A stretch of 64,000 nucleotides of DNA from Muribaculaceae bacterium (GCA_017626045.1 JAGAJP010000034.1:1-64000); one strand, 5' to 3'. Numbered from the stretch's first letter, positions 16,107 through 25,492 are shown. Numbers and translations: made by a program. The notes: generated by a model from the letters alone, not told the origin.

Positions 16107-17969
16107 ATGAAATATAGAATCCAGATTACAGCCGTTTTATTCGCAATTATTTTTTCTGCTCTTGACATATCAGGAACCGAAAACGCTGATACGGCAAAAG
16201 TCCTGAACGAGGTAGTTGTGACCGGCACAAACAATTCGGTATCTCAGAAATTGCTGCCATACACTGTCTCGGTCGTCGGCAACCGACAGCTCGAGGCCAC
16301 CGGACAGACACAGGTGCTGTCTGCAATATCAGGTATGGTGCCGAGCCTGTTTGTGTCGCAGCGAAGCATCTTCGGTTTCGGCGTGAGCAACGGCGGTTCG
16401 GGCCATATCAAGCTTCGCGGTGTGGGAGGCGACAGGGCAAGCGCGGTGTTGATGATGGTTGACGGTCAGCCGCAGTTCGCCGGAATATATTCACATCATA
16501 TCGCCGACTTTTACGACAAGGAATATGTGGAGAGGGTAGAGGTGTTGCGTGGACCCGGTTCCGTGCTCTACGGCTCAAACGCAATGGCAGGCACAATCAA
16601 TGTCATAACAAAAAATGCAACTGCCGACGGTGTGCACACCACACTCCAGTCCCAATACGGCTCTTATAACACCTGGCTTTCCTCCTTGACCAATACAGTT
16701 CGCTACGGCAAGTTCTCATCACTTCTTTCATTGTCGTATAACCGCACCGACGGCAATGTTGACAATTTCGATTTCAAGCAGGCTGACGGCTATGCCAAGA
16801 TAGGATACGATTTCTCCGACAGATGGAAGGCGTATATCGACTACACGCTGATGAATTTCCGTGGCAACGACCCTATATATCCCACATTGTCCGATCCGGA
16901 GTCCACGGACATATATCGTCAGAATATCATCCGAGGAGAAGCCGCAGTCACTGTCACAAACTCATACGGCCCGGTTTCAGGTTCTGCCAGGATATATTAC
17001 AACTACGGCAACCATTTCGTGGATGACCCGAGGCATTTCCACAGCACCGACGACCGTCTGGGTGTAATACTCTACGAGAATTTCAATCCGTGGAAAGGTG
17101 CGTCCGCTACCGTAGGTTTTGATTTTGACTCATATTCAGGCGAAATTCCGGTGTCGGGAGGCAACAGCCACACCGAAGGCTCCATGAGCACTATCTCGCG
17201 GAAAACCATAGTGGAGTATTCCCCATATCTTACCCTCTCGCAGATGTTTCTTGACAATCTGATAAATATCAACGGAGGCCTGCGTATGGCGAACAGTGAT
17301 AAGTTCGACACACAGTGGATTCCGCAGTTCGGATTTGCCATCAATCCCGGACTCGGCTGGACAGTAAAAGGTAACCTTGCAATGGGCTATCGCAATCCGT
17401 CATTCCGTGAGCTCTATCTGTATCGCATGGCAAATCCCGATTTACAGTCTGAAAAGATGATGAACTATGAAGTTTCAGTCAGCAAATCCTTCTCCCGCTA
17501 TTTTTCAGCCGAAATCACAGGCTATTACAGCAAGGGCGACAACATGATTCAGACTGTTGACCAGAAGAATCAGAACACAGGCAGATTCATAAACAAAGGC
17601 ATCGAACTGTCCGCCAATAGTCATCCGCTCGACAACCTATGGCTAACCGCCACCTACAGTTATCTTCATACCTCGCTCAGCAATCTTGTCGGCGCGCCGA
17701 AAAACCAGTATTATCTCGGAGTGGAGTGGAAGCCGTGGCGATTCCTCGGCATAGGAGCAGACTTGAAAGGTGTGGGCGGACTGTATGTAGCCGACAATAT
17801 CAAGCATCAGGACTATGCTCTTGTAAACCTGAAGATCACATGGGATATCTGCCGCTATGTATCCGTATTCACCAGACTTGAAAACATCACCGATGCCCGC
17901 TATATGATAAACCGAGGCTATGAAATGCCCGGCTTCACAGCAATGGGCGGCCTCAAAGTCAGATTCTGA
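16107..17969 (+). CDS. TonB-dependent outer-membrane receptor
   Basis: 620 residues from the ATG at 16107. A signal peptide is followed by a TonB-box-like region (LNEVVVTGTNN) and a plug domain with GHIKLRGVGGDRASAVLMMV and VERVEVLRGPGSVLYGSNAM. The rest alternates beta strands of the 22-strand barrel and ends with GGLKVRF, an aromatic C-terminus typical of OmpA/Bam-assembled barrels. The modest size and single plug resemble BtuB, haem or siderophore receptors rather than SusC, and no susD follows. The substrate cannot be called. No partner transport genes are adjacent. Confidence 0.92.
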   Translation: MKYRIQITAVLFAIIFSALDISGTENADTAKVLNEVVVTGTNNSVSQKLLPYTVSVVGNRQLEATGQTQVLSAISGMVPSLFVSQRSIFGFGVSNGGSGHIKLRGVGGDRASAVLMMVDGQPQFAGIYSHHIADFYDKEYVERVEVLRGPGSVLYGSNAMAGTINVITKNATADGVHTTLQSQYGSYNTWLSSLTNTVRYGKFSSLLSLSYNRTDGNVDNFDFKQADGYAKIGYDFSDRWKAYIDYTLMNFRGNDPIYPTLSDPESTDIYRQNIIRGEAAVTVTNSYGPVSGSARIYYNYGNHFVDDPRHFHSTDDRLGVILYENFNPWKGASATVGFDFDSYSGEIPVSGGNSHTEGSMSTISRKTIVEYSPYLTLSQMFLDNLININGGLRMANSDKFDTQWIPQFGFAINPGLGWTVKGNLAMGYRNPSFRELYLYRMANPDLQSEKMMNYEVSVSKSFSRYFSAEITGYYSKGDNMIQTVDQKNQNTGRFINKGIELSANSHPLDNLWLTATYSYLHTSLSNLVGAPKNQYYLGVEWKPWRFLGIGADLKGVGGLYVADNIKHQDYALVNLKITWDICRYVSVFTRLENITDARYMINRGYEMPGFTAMGGLKVRF

Positions 17970-18102
17970 CGCCCCCTTCGCCGCCCTGTCCATGAACTGC
18001 CTCACTCACCAATCGCGGTTTTGAGCTTCTATCTTTCTTTTGAAGGAGTCTTGCTGCGATTCTTCATTTCGATTCGGCTTGCGATTTGCAGTCAGAAAGG
18101 AT

Positions 18103-18115
18103 TCGGCTTCCGCCT
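18103..18115 (+). repeat. REP-like motif downstream of the transposase gene
   Basis: TCGGCTTCCGCCT is the reverse complement of the GGCGGAAGCCGA core repeated at 19179-19224. The transposase gene therefore lies between inverted copies of the same motif. Confidence 0.55.
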
Positions 18116-18117
18116 TA

Positions 18118-19056
18118 TCAGTTCTTAAGAGCCAATCTAATATCTGCAGGAAGGGTGGTTATGGTGGCGGCGAGCTTATTCATCTCGAGACAGGCTGCGC
18201 GAGAGAGAGATTGGGGTAGAGGAGGGTTGACGGGGGTGAGGATAAGCAGGTTGCCGTTGGTACAACGCGCAAAATCGTTGCCGGATGGTTTTTGTCGTTC
18301 GTCAAATATTTCGTTGGATATCAGAATTATTCTACCTTCGATTCCCTCGGCAATTTTTCTGATTTCTTTTTCCTCTCGGCTTATGAAGGGGGATACAAGC
18401 ACGCCTCCGTTTGACACGACATGCATCCATTTCTCGCGGTTGGCATCTTTTGTGGCAGCTGAGTCAGCGCGATGAATCACCACTTGCTCTTTGAAGGGGT
18501 TGTTTAGAAGGTGCATGTTGCCGTAGGCGTTGAATTGGAGATTGCCGATGGTTATGGAATTTATCTTGCTGAAATATTGGGGGAATGCCCGTCTGACAGC
18601 AAGCCTATAGGGATTTTCCCTGAGATGTCTGTAGATAGTATCGAGATTTCGGGAGCTGTTTATGATCTGGTCGTTGAAACCGAGTTCGAATAGTCGTGAG
18701 GTTTGCGCTAATTCGGCCGCCTTTAATTTGAATCGGGCCAATTTTCTGCCTATGGCCTCGTCAAGTCTGTCGGTAGCAGCGATTATCATGTGAAGGTGAT
18801 CGGGCATGAGGGCATATTGGAAGAGGCTGATGGCTGGATGAATATCGGGAATCATTTTGAGCGCGAGCTTTATGGCTTTGCCGGTAGGCGAAGCCGCAAG
18901 ATAGGAGGAGCCATAGCTGCCCACAGGGAGGCGGAAATCACCGGCGATGCAGCCAAAAGCGGGAGCTTCTTTCGCCTTTAGCATGGTGATATGATAGATG
19001 CATTTGGAAGCATAATCATGAAATCGCGCCCGATTGTTTCCGCTCCAATTTTTCAT
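18118..19056 (-). CDS. REP-associated tyrosine transposase (Y1 HUH family)
   Basis: 312 residues. The HUH motif appears as ALMPDHLHMII near residue 85, and the catalytic Tyr region is LDTIYRHLRENPYRLAVR near 140-160. The C-terminal 120 residues go beyond the usual Y1 domain and are not recognised. Such single-domain transposases (RAYT) act on short REP palindromes, and several perfect palindromes lie just upstream (19077-19143) with REP-like repeats on both sides. It looks intact. It is a domesticated or semi-mobile gene rather than a full insertion sequence, since no terminal inverted repeats of IS type are seen. Confidence 0.82.
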   Translation of the reverse strand: MKNWSGNNRARFHDYASKCIYHITMLKAKEAPAFGCIAGDFRLPVGSYGSSYLAASPTGKAIKLALKMIPDIHPAISLFQYALMPDHLHMIIAATDRLDEAIGRKLARFKLKAAELAQTSRLFELGFNDQIINSSRNLDTIYRHLRENPYRLAVRRAFPQYFSKINSITIGNLQFNAYGNMHLLNNPFKEQVVIHRADSAATKDANREKWMHVVSNGGVLVSPFISREEKEIRKIAEGIEGRIILISNEIFDERQKPSGNDFARCTNGNLLILTPVNPPLPQSLSRAACLEMNKLAATITTLPADIRLALKN

Positions 19057-19076
19057 TTTGATTTGATTTTGATTGA

Positions 19077-19143
19077 TCAGGGCTGAAGCCCTGATGCGGT
19101 GAAAAATTGATTTTTGGGGATGGCTCGGGGCTTAAGCCCCGAG
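19077..19143. repeat. Two perfect REP-type palindromes
   Basis: 19077-19094 is TCAGGGCT-GA-AGCCCTGA (8 bp arms, 2-base loop) and 19124-19143 is the 20-base perfect palindrome CTCGGGGCTTAAGCCCCGAG. They share the GGGCT..AGCCC core. They lie directly upstream of the RAYT gene. Confidence 0.8.
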
Positions 19144-19178
19144 TGAAAAGAGAGGGATGGAGAGAGGAGAAGAGGATG

Positions 19179-19224
19179 GCGAGGCGGAAGCCGAGCTTCC
19201 TTTTGAGCGAGGCGGAAGCCGAGC
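19179..19224 (+). repeat. Tandem 18-base repeat near the RAYT gene
   Basis: GCGAGGCGGAAGCCGAGC occurs at 19179-19196 and again at 19207-19224 with no mismatch, at a 28 bp period. Each copy holds the short palindrome GGCGGAAGCC. Confidence 0.75.
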
Positions 19225-19245
19225 CTTCTTTCCGCGAGGCGCGGG

Positions 19246-20820
19246 TTAGAAGATGGAGCCGTAGGAGGCGCGGTCGAGGGCGCGGTAGCCGATTGCCTCG
19301 GCGATGTGGTGCGAAAGCACCGGGGCGTTGACGGCTTCTTCGGCGGAGAGTGTCTGAGAGTATTCGAGGTCGGCTATAGTGCGCGCCACCCGCAGTATGC
19401 GGTCGAAGGCGCGGGCGCTCATGTTCAGCTTCGTCATCCGCTCCTTGAGACGCACGAGCCCTCCTTCGTCGGGCCAAGCGTAGGTGTGGAGCAGTCTGGA
19501 GTTCATCTGGGCGTTGCTGTATATGCCGGGCTCGTTCCTATACCGCAGGTTCTGGATCTGTCGCGCCTTTATCACTCTTTCCCTTATGGCGTTGCTTGAT
19601 TCCGCCGGGCTGGTGTTTGCCATCTCGTCGAATGCCACCGGCTCGATCTCACACTGGATGTCGATGCGGTCAAGCAGCGGTCCGCTGATACGGTTCATAT
19701 ATTTGGCGACTGCCCCGGGAGGACATGTGCATCTCTTCGTCGGATGCCCGTAATAACCGCAAGGGCATGGATTCATCGATGCCACCAGCATGAATGATGC
19801 GGGATAGTCTACGGTGTATTTAGCACGAGACACCGTGATGGTGCGGTCTTCTATCGGTTGGCGAAGAACTTCCAGCACCGTGCGTGAAAATTCCGGGAAT
19901 TCATCGAGAAAAAGCACACCATTGTGGGCAAGCGATATCTCACCCGGCATCGGGTTTGTGCCACCTCCCACGAGAGCTACAGGCGACACCGTGTGATGAG
20001 GCGTGCGAAACGGTCGCCGGGTCATCAGCATGGATCCCCGCTGCAGTTTCCCCGCCACAGAATGAATTTTGGTAGTCTCCAACGCCTCAGCAAGGCTTAG
20101 AGGCGGCAGTATCGATGGCAGGCGTTTCGCCATCATCGACTTTCCTGCCCCCGGAGGACCGACCATCAGGATGTTGTGCCCTCCGGCACACGCCACCTCA
20201 AATGCCCTCTTCACGCTATCCTGTCCCTTTACCTCGGAAAAGTCGAAATCGAAATTGTCCGCTTCCGCCGCGAAAATCTCCCTTGTATTGATTACAGTGG
20301 GCTTGAGGCCGGATGTCCCTGCAATCAGTCCTACAGCCTCAGCGATGTTCTTGACTCCGAATACCTCCACTCTGTTGACAACCGCAGCCTCAGTCACATT
20401 TGCCTCCGGCACTATGAGACGCTTGAACCCCTTCTCACGTGCCTTGATTGCCATAGGCAGGGCGCCTCTCACCGGAAGCACCGAACCGTCGAGCGAGAGT
20501 TCGCCCATAATCATATATTCCGACAGGTTTTCCGCAGGCACCCTCTCGTTGGCTGCAAGCACTCCTATCGCCATCGGGAGGTCGAACGCCGCGCCCTCCT
20601 TCTTCACATCGGCAGGCGAGAGATTGATGATGGTGCTTTTATGAGGGAATCCTATCCCGCTCTGCTGCAGCGCAGTGGTGATGCGCGTATATGCTTCCTT
20701 CACGGCGGTGTCGGCAAGTCCTACAATACTGAAGGAGGATCCTTTGTTCACGGCGGTCTCTATAGTGACCACTATGGCGTCGATGCCGGAGATGGCGGCG
20801 GAATAAACCTTTGTCAACAT
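19246..20820 (-). CDS. YifB/ComM-family AAA+ ATPase (Mg-chelatase-like)
   Basis: 524 residues, full length for the family. The N-terminal Lon-protease-like fold (AISGIDAIVVTIETAVNKGS, STIINLSPADVKKEGAAFDL) precedes the AAA+ module with Walker A GPPGAGKSMMAKRLPS and Walker B GVLFLDEFPEFSR. A Cys motif (NPCPCGYYG..CTCPPG) binds zinc. The C-terminus ends in the Mg-chelatase helical domain (LEYSQTLSAEEAVNAPVLSH, HIAEAIGYRALDR). In Vibrio and Haemophilus ComM is a helicase aiding branch migration in transformation; the same role is inferred here. It starts 3 bases after the upstream lipoprotein stop. Confidence 0.93.
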   Translation of the reverse strand: MLTKVYSAAISGIDAIVVTIETAVNKGSSFSIVGLADTAVKEAYTRITTALQQSGIGFPHKSTIINLSPADVKKEGAAFDLPMAIGVLAANERVPAENLSEYMIMGELSLDGSVLPVRGALPMAIKAREKGFKRLIVPEANVTEAAVVNRVEVFGVKNIAEAVGLIAGTSGLKPTVINTREIFAAEADNFDFDFSEVKGQDSVKRAFEVACAGGHNILMVGPPGAGKSMMAKRLPSILPPLSLAEALETTKIHSVAGKLQRGSMLMTRRPFRTPHHTVSPVALVGGGTNPMPGEISLAHNGVLFLDEFPEFSRTVLEVLRQPIEDRTITVSRAKYTVDYPASFMLVASMNPCPCGYYGHPTKRCTCPPGAVAKYMNRISGPLLDRIDIQCEIEPVAFDEMANTSPAESSNAIRERVIKARQIQNLRYRNEPGIYSNAQMNSRLLHTYAWPDEGGLVRLKERMTKLNMSARAFDRILRVARTIADLEYSQTLSAEEAVNAPVLSHHIAEAIGYRALDRASYGSIF

Positions 20821-20823
20821 TTT

Positions 20824-21951
20824 TCAATTGGTTTTAGTGTCGTTTTTTGCTGTGGCGTTTTGTCCCTTCCTGTCGGTGGATTTACCGGAGTCTTTTGCCG
20901 ACATCGTCTTTCTGAATGCCTCCGCTGCCTTGCCGATGTCGCTGCCTTCATATACGGCTCGAGCCTTTCTGCCGGTCACCACAACCCACGGCAGGCGACC
21001 TATTCCGAGGCGTATCATATTGTGGTCGGCAAGCCCGTGTGGCATCCATCCGCGCACCGCGCCCTTAAGCGAGTCGCGGCGTATGGTGGAAATCCACGAC
21101 ATGCTGTCGCTCTGCGCCGAGATGTCGGCGATGATGCGACGGCTGCTGTCCGGGTATTCTTTTGCCAGCTCCTTTATGGTGTCGATTGCAGAGATGCGTT
21201 CTGAATTGTTGTCTCCATAGAAAAAGAGGATTGTCGCCTTTGTCTTTGCAAGGTTTAGGGTGTCGACGCCATTGTCTTTGCTCCGCACCACAATGGAGGT
21301 CATCTTAGAGTCTTTTGCGCGTCTCAGATCCCCGTCTGACGTGACTGTAAACTCGACTCCGGGGAAATCCGGTGCTCCGCACATCTCCACAGTCTCCGGC
21401 CCGCGCACGTCTTTGTCGATTCCATTCCATAATCTGATGAATCCGTCGGGGTCGGCATGTCGGTCCCATTCCGTCAGCATCATGATTGCAGACAGCTTGC
21501 TGTCGGGATTCTTCAATACAAACTCTTCGACAGCTTTTGCGCGATCCTTGCCGTTGAGTGAGTTGCGCCATTTGCTCCATTGCTCCGACAGGTCGTTGCC
21601 CGTTATGGTCCAGGTATTCATGTCGGGGCTGCTTCCCGTCACCATGAGCCGGTCGCCCCTTTCTACATATAGCACCACCGACGACGCAGACGAGGCATCG
21701 CGTATAAAGACGAGGGTAGGGCGGCGTGTCACACACTGCACCTCCGCCTTACCTTCCTGCAGTGAGGCGGTGGTCTCGAGCCATGCGCCCTTATGGGAGT
21801 CCCATGCGTAATACGTCACTATATAGTTGCCGAAGAAGTCTTTGGGGAAATCAAACTGTATGGAGAATTCATTTTTAACGCATCCTCCCGCTCCTGACAA
21901 TACGGCAATCAAAGCAATCAATGTGAAAAACTTAGATTTAAAACTCTTCAT
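20824..21951 (-). CDS. Thioredoxin-like lipoprotein lacking the CxxC motif
   Basis: 375 residues from the ATG at 21951. The SPII signal ends at GAGGCVKNEF. The first domain (FPKDFFGNYIVTYYAWDSHK, VVLYVERGDRLMVTGSS) resembles the DUF4369-type beta domain that precedes thioredoxin folds in Bacteroidota. The later region ATILFFYGDNNSERISAIDT aligns with a thioredoxin active site, but DNNS stands where CxxC would be, and LPWVVVTGRKARAVYEG supplies the cis-Pro strand. So the fold seems kept and the redox chemistry lost. It starts the run that leads into comM. Confidence 0.65.
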   Translation of the reverse strand: MKSFKSKFFTLIALIAVLSGAGGCVKNEFSIQFDFPKDFFGNYIVTYYAWDSHKGAWLETTASLQEGKAEVQCVTRRPTLVFIRDASSASSVVLYVERGDRLMVTGSSPDMNTWTITGNDLSEQWSKWRNSLNGKDRAKAVEEFVLKNPDSKLSAIMMLTEWDRHADPDGFIRLWNGIDKDVRGPETVEMCGAPDFPGVEFTVTSDGDLRRAKDSKMTSIVVRSKDNGVDTLNLAKTKATILFFYGDNNSERISAIDTIKELAKEYPDSSRRIIADISAQSDSMSWISTIRRDSLKGAVRGWMPHGLADHNMIRLGIGRLPWVVVTGRKARAVYEGSDIGKAAEAFRKTMSAKDSGKSTDRKGQNATAKNDTKTN

Positions 21952-21990
21952 GCCCACAAAGTTAACAAATCTTATCCATTTATCCAAATT

Positions 21991-22641
21991 TCAGAGCTGT
22001 CCCTGCTCTATGAGATGGGCGATTCGGTCGATTGTGGCGTCATCTTTATTGCTGTCGGGATGGAAGCCTGATTTCATGTTCATGCCGAAGAACTTGCCGA
22101 ATGTCTGCCAGAAACCCGCCCTGAAACTGCCGAGAAAAGCTTTCACTATATTAAACGAACTTTGGTCGGTCTCTCTGTTGATGAGTTTGAGAAGGATTTT
22201 CCCCTGGTTTTTCGTCATGTGCTTGACCACCGGCTTGTATTGCTCGAAAATGTCCTTCTCGAGCCTCTTCAGGTGCTTTTCACGGGTCTTTTCATCGGGG
22301 ATGGTCTGTATGTATTCGTATGTCTCGCAAAGCGTGGAGAATGCAAGTTTCGCGTAGGGCAGTGTCTTCCTCACGTCGCGCACCGTTCGCCAGTAGAACT
22401 CCTCCTGCTTCTTGTTTTTGAATTTCATAGGAGGATAGACGTAGAAATCGTTGAAAATCGTCATTCTCACGATGTCGCCGTATTCGTCAACGAAGCGGTA
22501 GAAGCCTCTCACCGGCTTTATAGTGATTCGGATGTCGCTGTCGTATTCCGGGATTTCCGGCGCCTGCACGGGCGTATCGGCACTGCTTCCGAACACGGCG
22601 GCAGCGAATAGAAGCGTCAATATGAATCTTGATATATTCAC
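21991..22641 (-). CDS. DUF4294 exported protein
   Basis: 216 residues if translation starts at the GTG at 22641, which gives a signal peptide (ISRFILTLLFAAAVFGSSAD). The ATG at 22695 adds 18 residues and overlaps the upstream WbqC gene by 23 bases, and is a real alternative. RFVDEYGDIVRMTIFNDFYV, FYWRTVRDVRKTLPYAK and KTREKHLKRLEKDIFEQY with LIKLINRETDQSSFNIVKAF-like helices are the pattern of DUF4294, a Bacteroidota family of unknown function found in the envelope. It shares an operon with wbqC and lepB. Confidence 0.75.
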   Translation of the reverse strand: MNISRFILTLLFAAAVFGSSADTPVQAPEIPEYDSDIRITIKPVRGFYRFVDEYGDIVRMTIFNDFYVYPPMKFKNKKQEEFYWRTVRDVRKTLPYAKLAFSTLCETYEYIQTIPDEKTREKHLKRLEKDIFEQYKPVVKHMTKNQGKILLKLINRETDQSSFNIVKAFLGSFRAGFWQTFGKFFGMNMKSGFHPDSNKDDATIDRIAHLIEQGQL

Positions 22642-22672
22642 GTCTTGATTTGATTTAGAGAGAGGTTGATAT

Positions 22673-23236
22673 TCACATATAGCCGCCGTGAGCATATCGG
22701 CTCATAAGCAGCAGGGTGTCTTTGCCATATCTGAAAAGAGGCTCTATCACCGAATGCGTCGTGTCTATTCCGTCAAGGAGCCGACGCTCGATGGAGGCGA
22801 AACGCACTTCCCGCTCAGCTTGAAGACGGAGTATGCCATCCATTTCTCCTTCATAATCCATAAGCGTCAGGATGGCAGAAAGAAGACTCCGGTTGAGGTT
22901 CCTGACTTTCGCGGGATGCCTTTCGATGATCGCGGCAATCTCGGGAAAGAAGTGCTGGAAATAAGGTTCCCTCCCATAAGCCGCCTCCATTGCCCCGAGA
23001 TGGATTCTTGTCCAGTCTCCATGATTCGAGACACGAAGCCCGCTTGCATCTCGCCTTTTAAGCGCCGATGCCCCTCCCTCCACCGGAACGGTCAGTGTCA
23101 TTCCTTCCGGTGAGTTGGACCATATACGGGTCCTGGTCAGAAATCTGCCGTATCGCACATGGCTTGGGGTTTCGCCTGACCGGAACCAGTCGGTCGAAGG
23201 GAGATATGGCGGAAAGACGGTGTCTGTTATTTCCAT
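22673..23236 (-). CDS. WbqC-family protein
   Basis: 187 residues from the ATG at 23236, overlapping the end of lepB by 10 bases. VFPPYLPSTDWFRSGE, the later RTRIWSNSPEGMTLTVPVEG, and AAYGREPYFQHFFPEI follow the WbqC pattern. WbqC proteins occur in polysaccharide clusters and also, as here, in a conserved Bacteroidota position beside signal peptidase I. The biochemical role is not established; a function in surface sugar assembly is inference. The protein is at the short end for the family. Confidence 0.78.
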   Translation of the reverse strand: MEITDTVFPPYLPSTDWFRSGETPSHVRYGRFLTRTRIWSNSPEGMTLTVPVEGGASALKRRDASGLRVSNHGDWTRIHLGAMEAAYGREPYFQHFFPEIAAIIERHPAKVRNLNRSLLSAILTLMDYEGEMDGILRLQAEREVRFASIERRLLDGIDTTHSVIEPLFRYGKDTLLLMSRYAHGGYM

Positions 23237-24660
23237 TTCGTGTTTTTGTCGGGATTGGCGTCGCGAAGAATCCTGTTCCATCGGATTTTTCCCTCGGTCA
23301 GTCCCTTTTCCTCATCAAGCGAAAGAATCACAAACATAGGACTTCCCACTATATGGTCTTCCGGCACAAATCCCCAGTATCGCGAGTCTGCCGACCTGTC
23401 GCGGTTGTCGCCTTGCATCCAGTAGTAGTCCATCTTGAACGTATAGTAGTCGGTCTCTTGCCCGTTGATGAAGATTTTGCCGTCTCTGACCAGAAGGTCG
23501 TTGCCCTCATAGGTGCGTATCGCCCTCTCATAGACAGGGAGGTTCGAAAGCGTGAGGCGCAGGGTAGTGCCTTTCTTGGGAATCCACAGCTCGCCCATGT
23601 CGGGACGCGTCCAGCCGTATGTGTTGCCGAGAGGGAACATGCCTCCGAGATCGTAGAACCCGCTGTCAGACTCCTTGATTAGCGGTCCGTTAACCTCCGG
23701 CCATTTCTCCACCGCTGCTTTGGCTTCCTGGGTAAGCGGCACGTCATAGAACTTGTATTGGATGCCGTCGACCAGAATGGGGGCATTTCCGTGGTCTTCC
23801 GAGCGCACTCCAATCTCTTCCCATTTGTCGTCTGATATTATGGCCTTTACCGGGATTATGTAGTTATACTGCACGTTGTCGGCGTCTTCAATCGGTTTCC
23901 CGTTGATGTATATCACATCGTTTTTGATCTTCAGGCGCTCGCCGGGAAGTCCTATGGTCCTCTTGACATAGTTCTCGCGTCGGTCTACCGGACGCACCAC
24001 AAGGTCGCCAAACATAGCTTTGTTGGCTTCGATATATGCCTTAGGATCAGATATCCCTCTGCTTTTGAGCTCATGGCATATCTGATAATAGTCCGGATTC
24101 GGAATCTTAGTAGCCACGGTGTCGCCGTTGGGGTAGTTGAACACCACGATGTCGCCGCGCTCTATCTTGCGGAGGCCCGCGAGGCGGTGGTATTCAAGCT
24201 GAGGCTTGTCGAAATAGCTCTTTGTGTTGACTATGGGCAACGTGTGCTGCGCCAGTGGAAAGTGGAGCGGTGTCTGCGGCACTCTCGGACCGTAGATGGT
24301 CTTGTTGACCCATAGGTAGTCGCCCACAAGCAGTGACTTCTCCAGAGATGAAGATGGAATCTTGTAGTTCTGCCCGATAAACGCGAAGATAAAATACACA
24401 AGAATAAGGGCATACACGATGGCGTCAAGCCATGAGAAAATGGTCCTGACAACCGGATTCTTGGATTTTTTCCACCAGCTCCATGGAATGAACTGCGTGA
24501 TGTAGATTTCTATAAGCAGCGGCCACAGCAGAAGCAGCCATGCATTCCGCATCCACAGCACCCAAAGAAAGAATATCAAAGAGACAATGCCAAATCGCAC
24601 CCAGCGCGTCGGGCGCACTTTCCTCAGCCTGGCAGTAAGGCCGGTTATAAATCGATTCAT
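23227..24660 (-). CDS. lepB: Signal peptidase I
   Basis: 477 residues, much longer than the E. coli enzyme but normal for Bacteroidota. Membrane helices lie at about 25-57 and 75-95. The catalytic Ser 105 sits in KIPSSSLEKSLLVGD, where SSL replaces the usual GSM, and the general-base Lys is in ENYVKRTIGLPGERL near residue 240. Box E is GDNRDRSADSRYWGFVPEDH. The long insertion between boxes D and E is typical of this phylum. It removes signal peptides at the inner membrane. It is 43 bases downstream of dapB and overlaps wbqC. Confidence 0.93.
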   Translation of the reverse strand: MNRFITGLTARLRKVRPTRWVRFGIVSLIFFLWVLWMRNAWLLLLWPLLIEIYITQFIPWSWWKKSKNPVVRTIFSWLDAIVYALILVYFIFAFIGQNYKIPSSSLEKSLLVGDYLWVNKTIYGPRVPQTPLHFPLAQHTLPIVNTKSYFDKPQLEYHRLAGLRKIERGDIVVFNYPNGDTVATKIPNPDYYQICHELKSRGISDPKAYIEANKAMFGDLVVRPVDRRENYVKRTIGLPGERLKIKNDVIYINGKPIEDADNVQYNYIIPVKAIISDDKWEEIGVRSEDHGNAPILVDGIQYKFYDVPLTQEAKAAVEKWPEVNGPLIKESDSGFYDLGGMFPLGNTYGWTRPDMGELWIPKKGTTLRLTLSNLPVYERAIRTYEGNDLLVRDGKIFINGQETDYYTFKMDYYWMQGDNRDRSADSRYWGFVPEDHIVGSPMFVILSLDEEKGLTEGKIRWNRILRDANPDKNTKWK

Positions 24661-24703
24661 AAGGATATAACGGCCGAAGCCGCGGTTTTATTGAGAGCTC
24701 CGG

Positions 24704-25492
24704 TCAGAATTTCAGCATGTCTTTCATTGTGAAGAAACCGGTCTGTCCGGAACCGATCTTGAACGGCCCCACGGAGAACCTGTGGCATTTGTCGGTGAGC
24801 CATTCGGCGGCTATGACCGCTCCGAGCGCGAACCCTTCGCGGCTTTTTGCGGAGTGGGATATGGTGATGGTGTCTTGCGGTGAATCCCATGTCACGGTAT
24901 GGATGCCCGGAACCTCTCCCTCCCGACGGTGGGAGATATAGAGGGTGCCCTCTTCCCTTGCCGGCGCGCCCTCCCCTTCGATACCCTCCAGGGGCTCTTT
25001 CCATGCATTCACCTTGTCGGATGCCGCGATCAGTTCTTCAGCTATCGTGATGGCGGTGCCGGAAGGGTGGTCGAGCTTGTGGATGTGGTGCACTTCCTCC
25101 ATGCTCGGGACATATTGTGAATATCCGTTCATTATCTTTGTAAGATATCGGCTGACCGCCTCGAATATATTTACGCCGATTGAGTAGTTGCTGCTGTAGA
25201 AAAGCGCTCCCTTGCCGCTCTCGCATACTGATTTCACTGCAGGCAGGGAATCCAGCCAGCCTGTAGTGCCGCATACGACGGGTATGCCTGCTGAAAAGCA
25301 TTTCAGTATATTGTTGACCGCTGTTGTCGGCGTGGAGAACTCAATTGCGACATCCGACTTGCGGAACGCTTTCGAATCTATGTCTATCTCGTTGTCGGCG
25401 TCGATGGTCACGCTTATCTCGTGGCCGCGTGCCTTGGCTATGCCCTCTATCATATGGCCCATCTTGCCATATCCAATAAGTGCTATTTTCAT
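24704..25492 (-). CDS. dapB: 4-hydroxy-tetrahydrodipicolinate reductase
   Basis: 262 residues. The Rossmann start is IALIGYGKMGHMIEGIA, and the catalytic segment EVHHIHKLDHPSGTA carries the catalytic His and the Lys. AIEFSTPTTAVNN and VVCGTTGW are further family signatures. It reduces the dihydrodipicolinate intermediate in lysine and diaminopimelate synthesis, in the cytoplasm. No other dap gene is adjacent; in Bacteroidota dapB next to lepB is common. Full length. Confidence 0.95.
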   Translation of the reverse strand: MKIALIGYGKMGHMIEGIAKARGHEISVTIDADNEIDIDSKAFRKSDVAIEFSTPTTAVNNILKCFSAGIPVVCGTTGWLDSLPAVKSVCESGKGALFYSSNYSIGVNIFEAVSRYLTKIMNGYSQYVPSMEEVHHIHKLDHPSGTAITIAEELIAASDKVNAWKEPLEGIEGEGAPAREEGTLYISHRREGEVPGIHTVTWDSPQDTITISHSAKSREGFALGAVIAAEWLTDKCHRFSVGPFKIGSGQTGFFTMKDMLKF

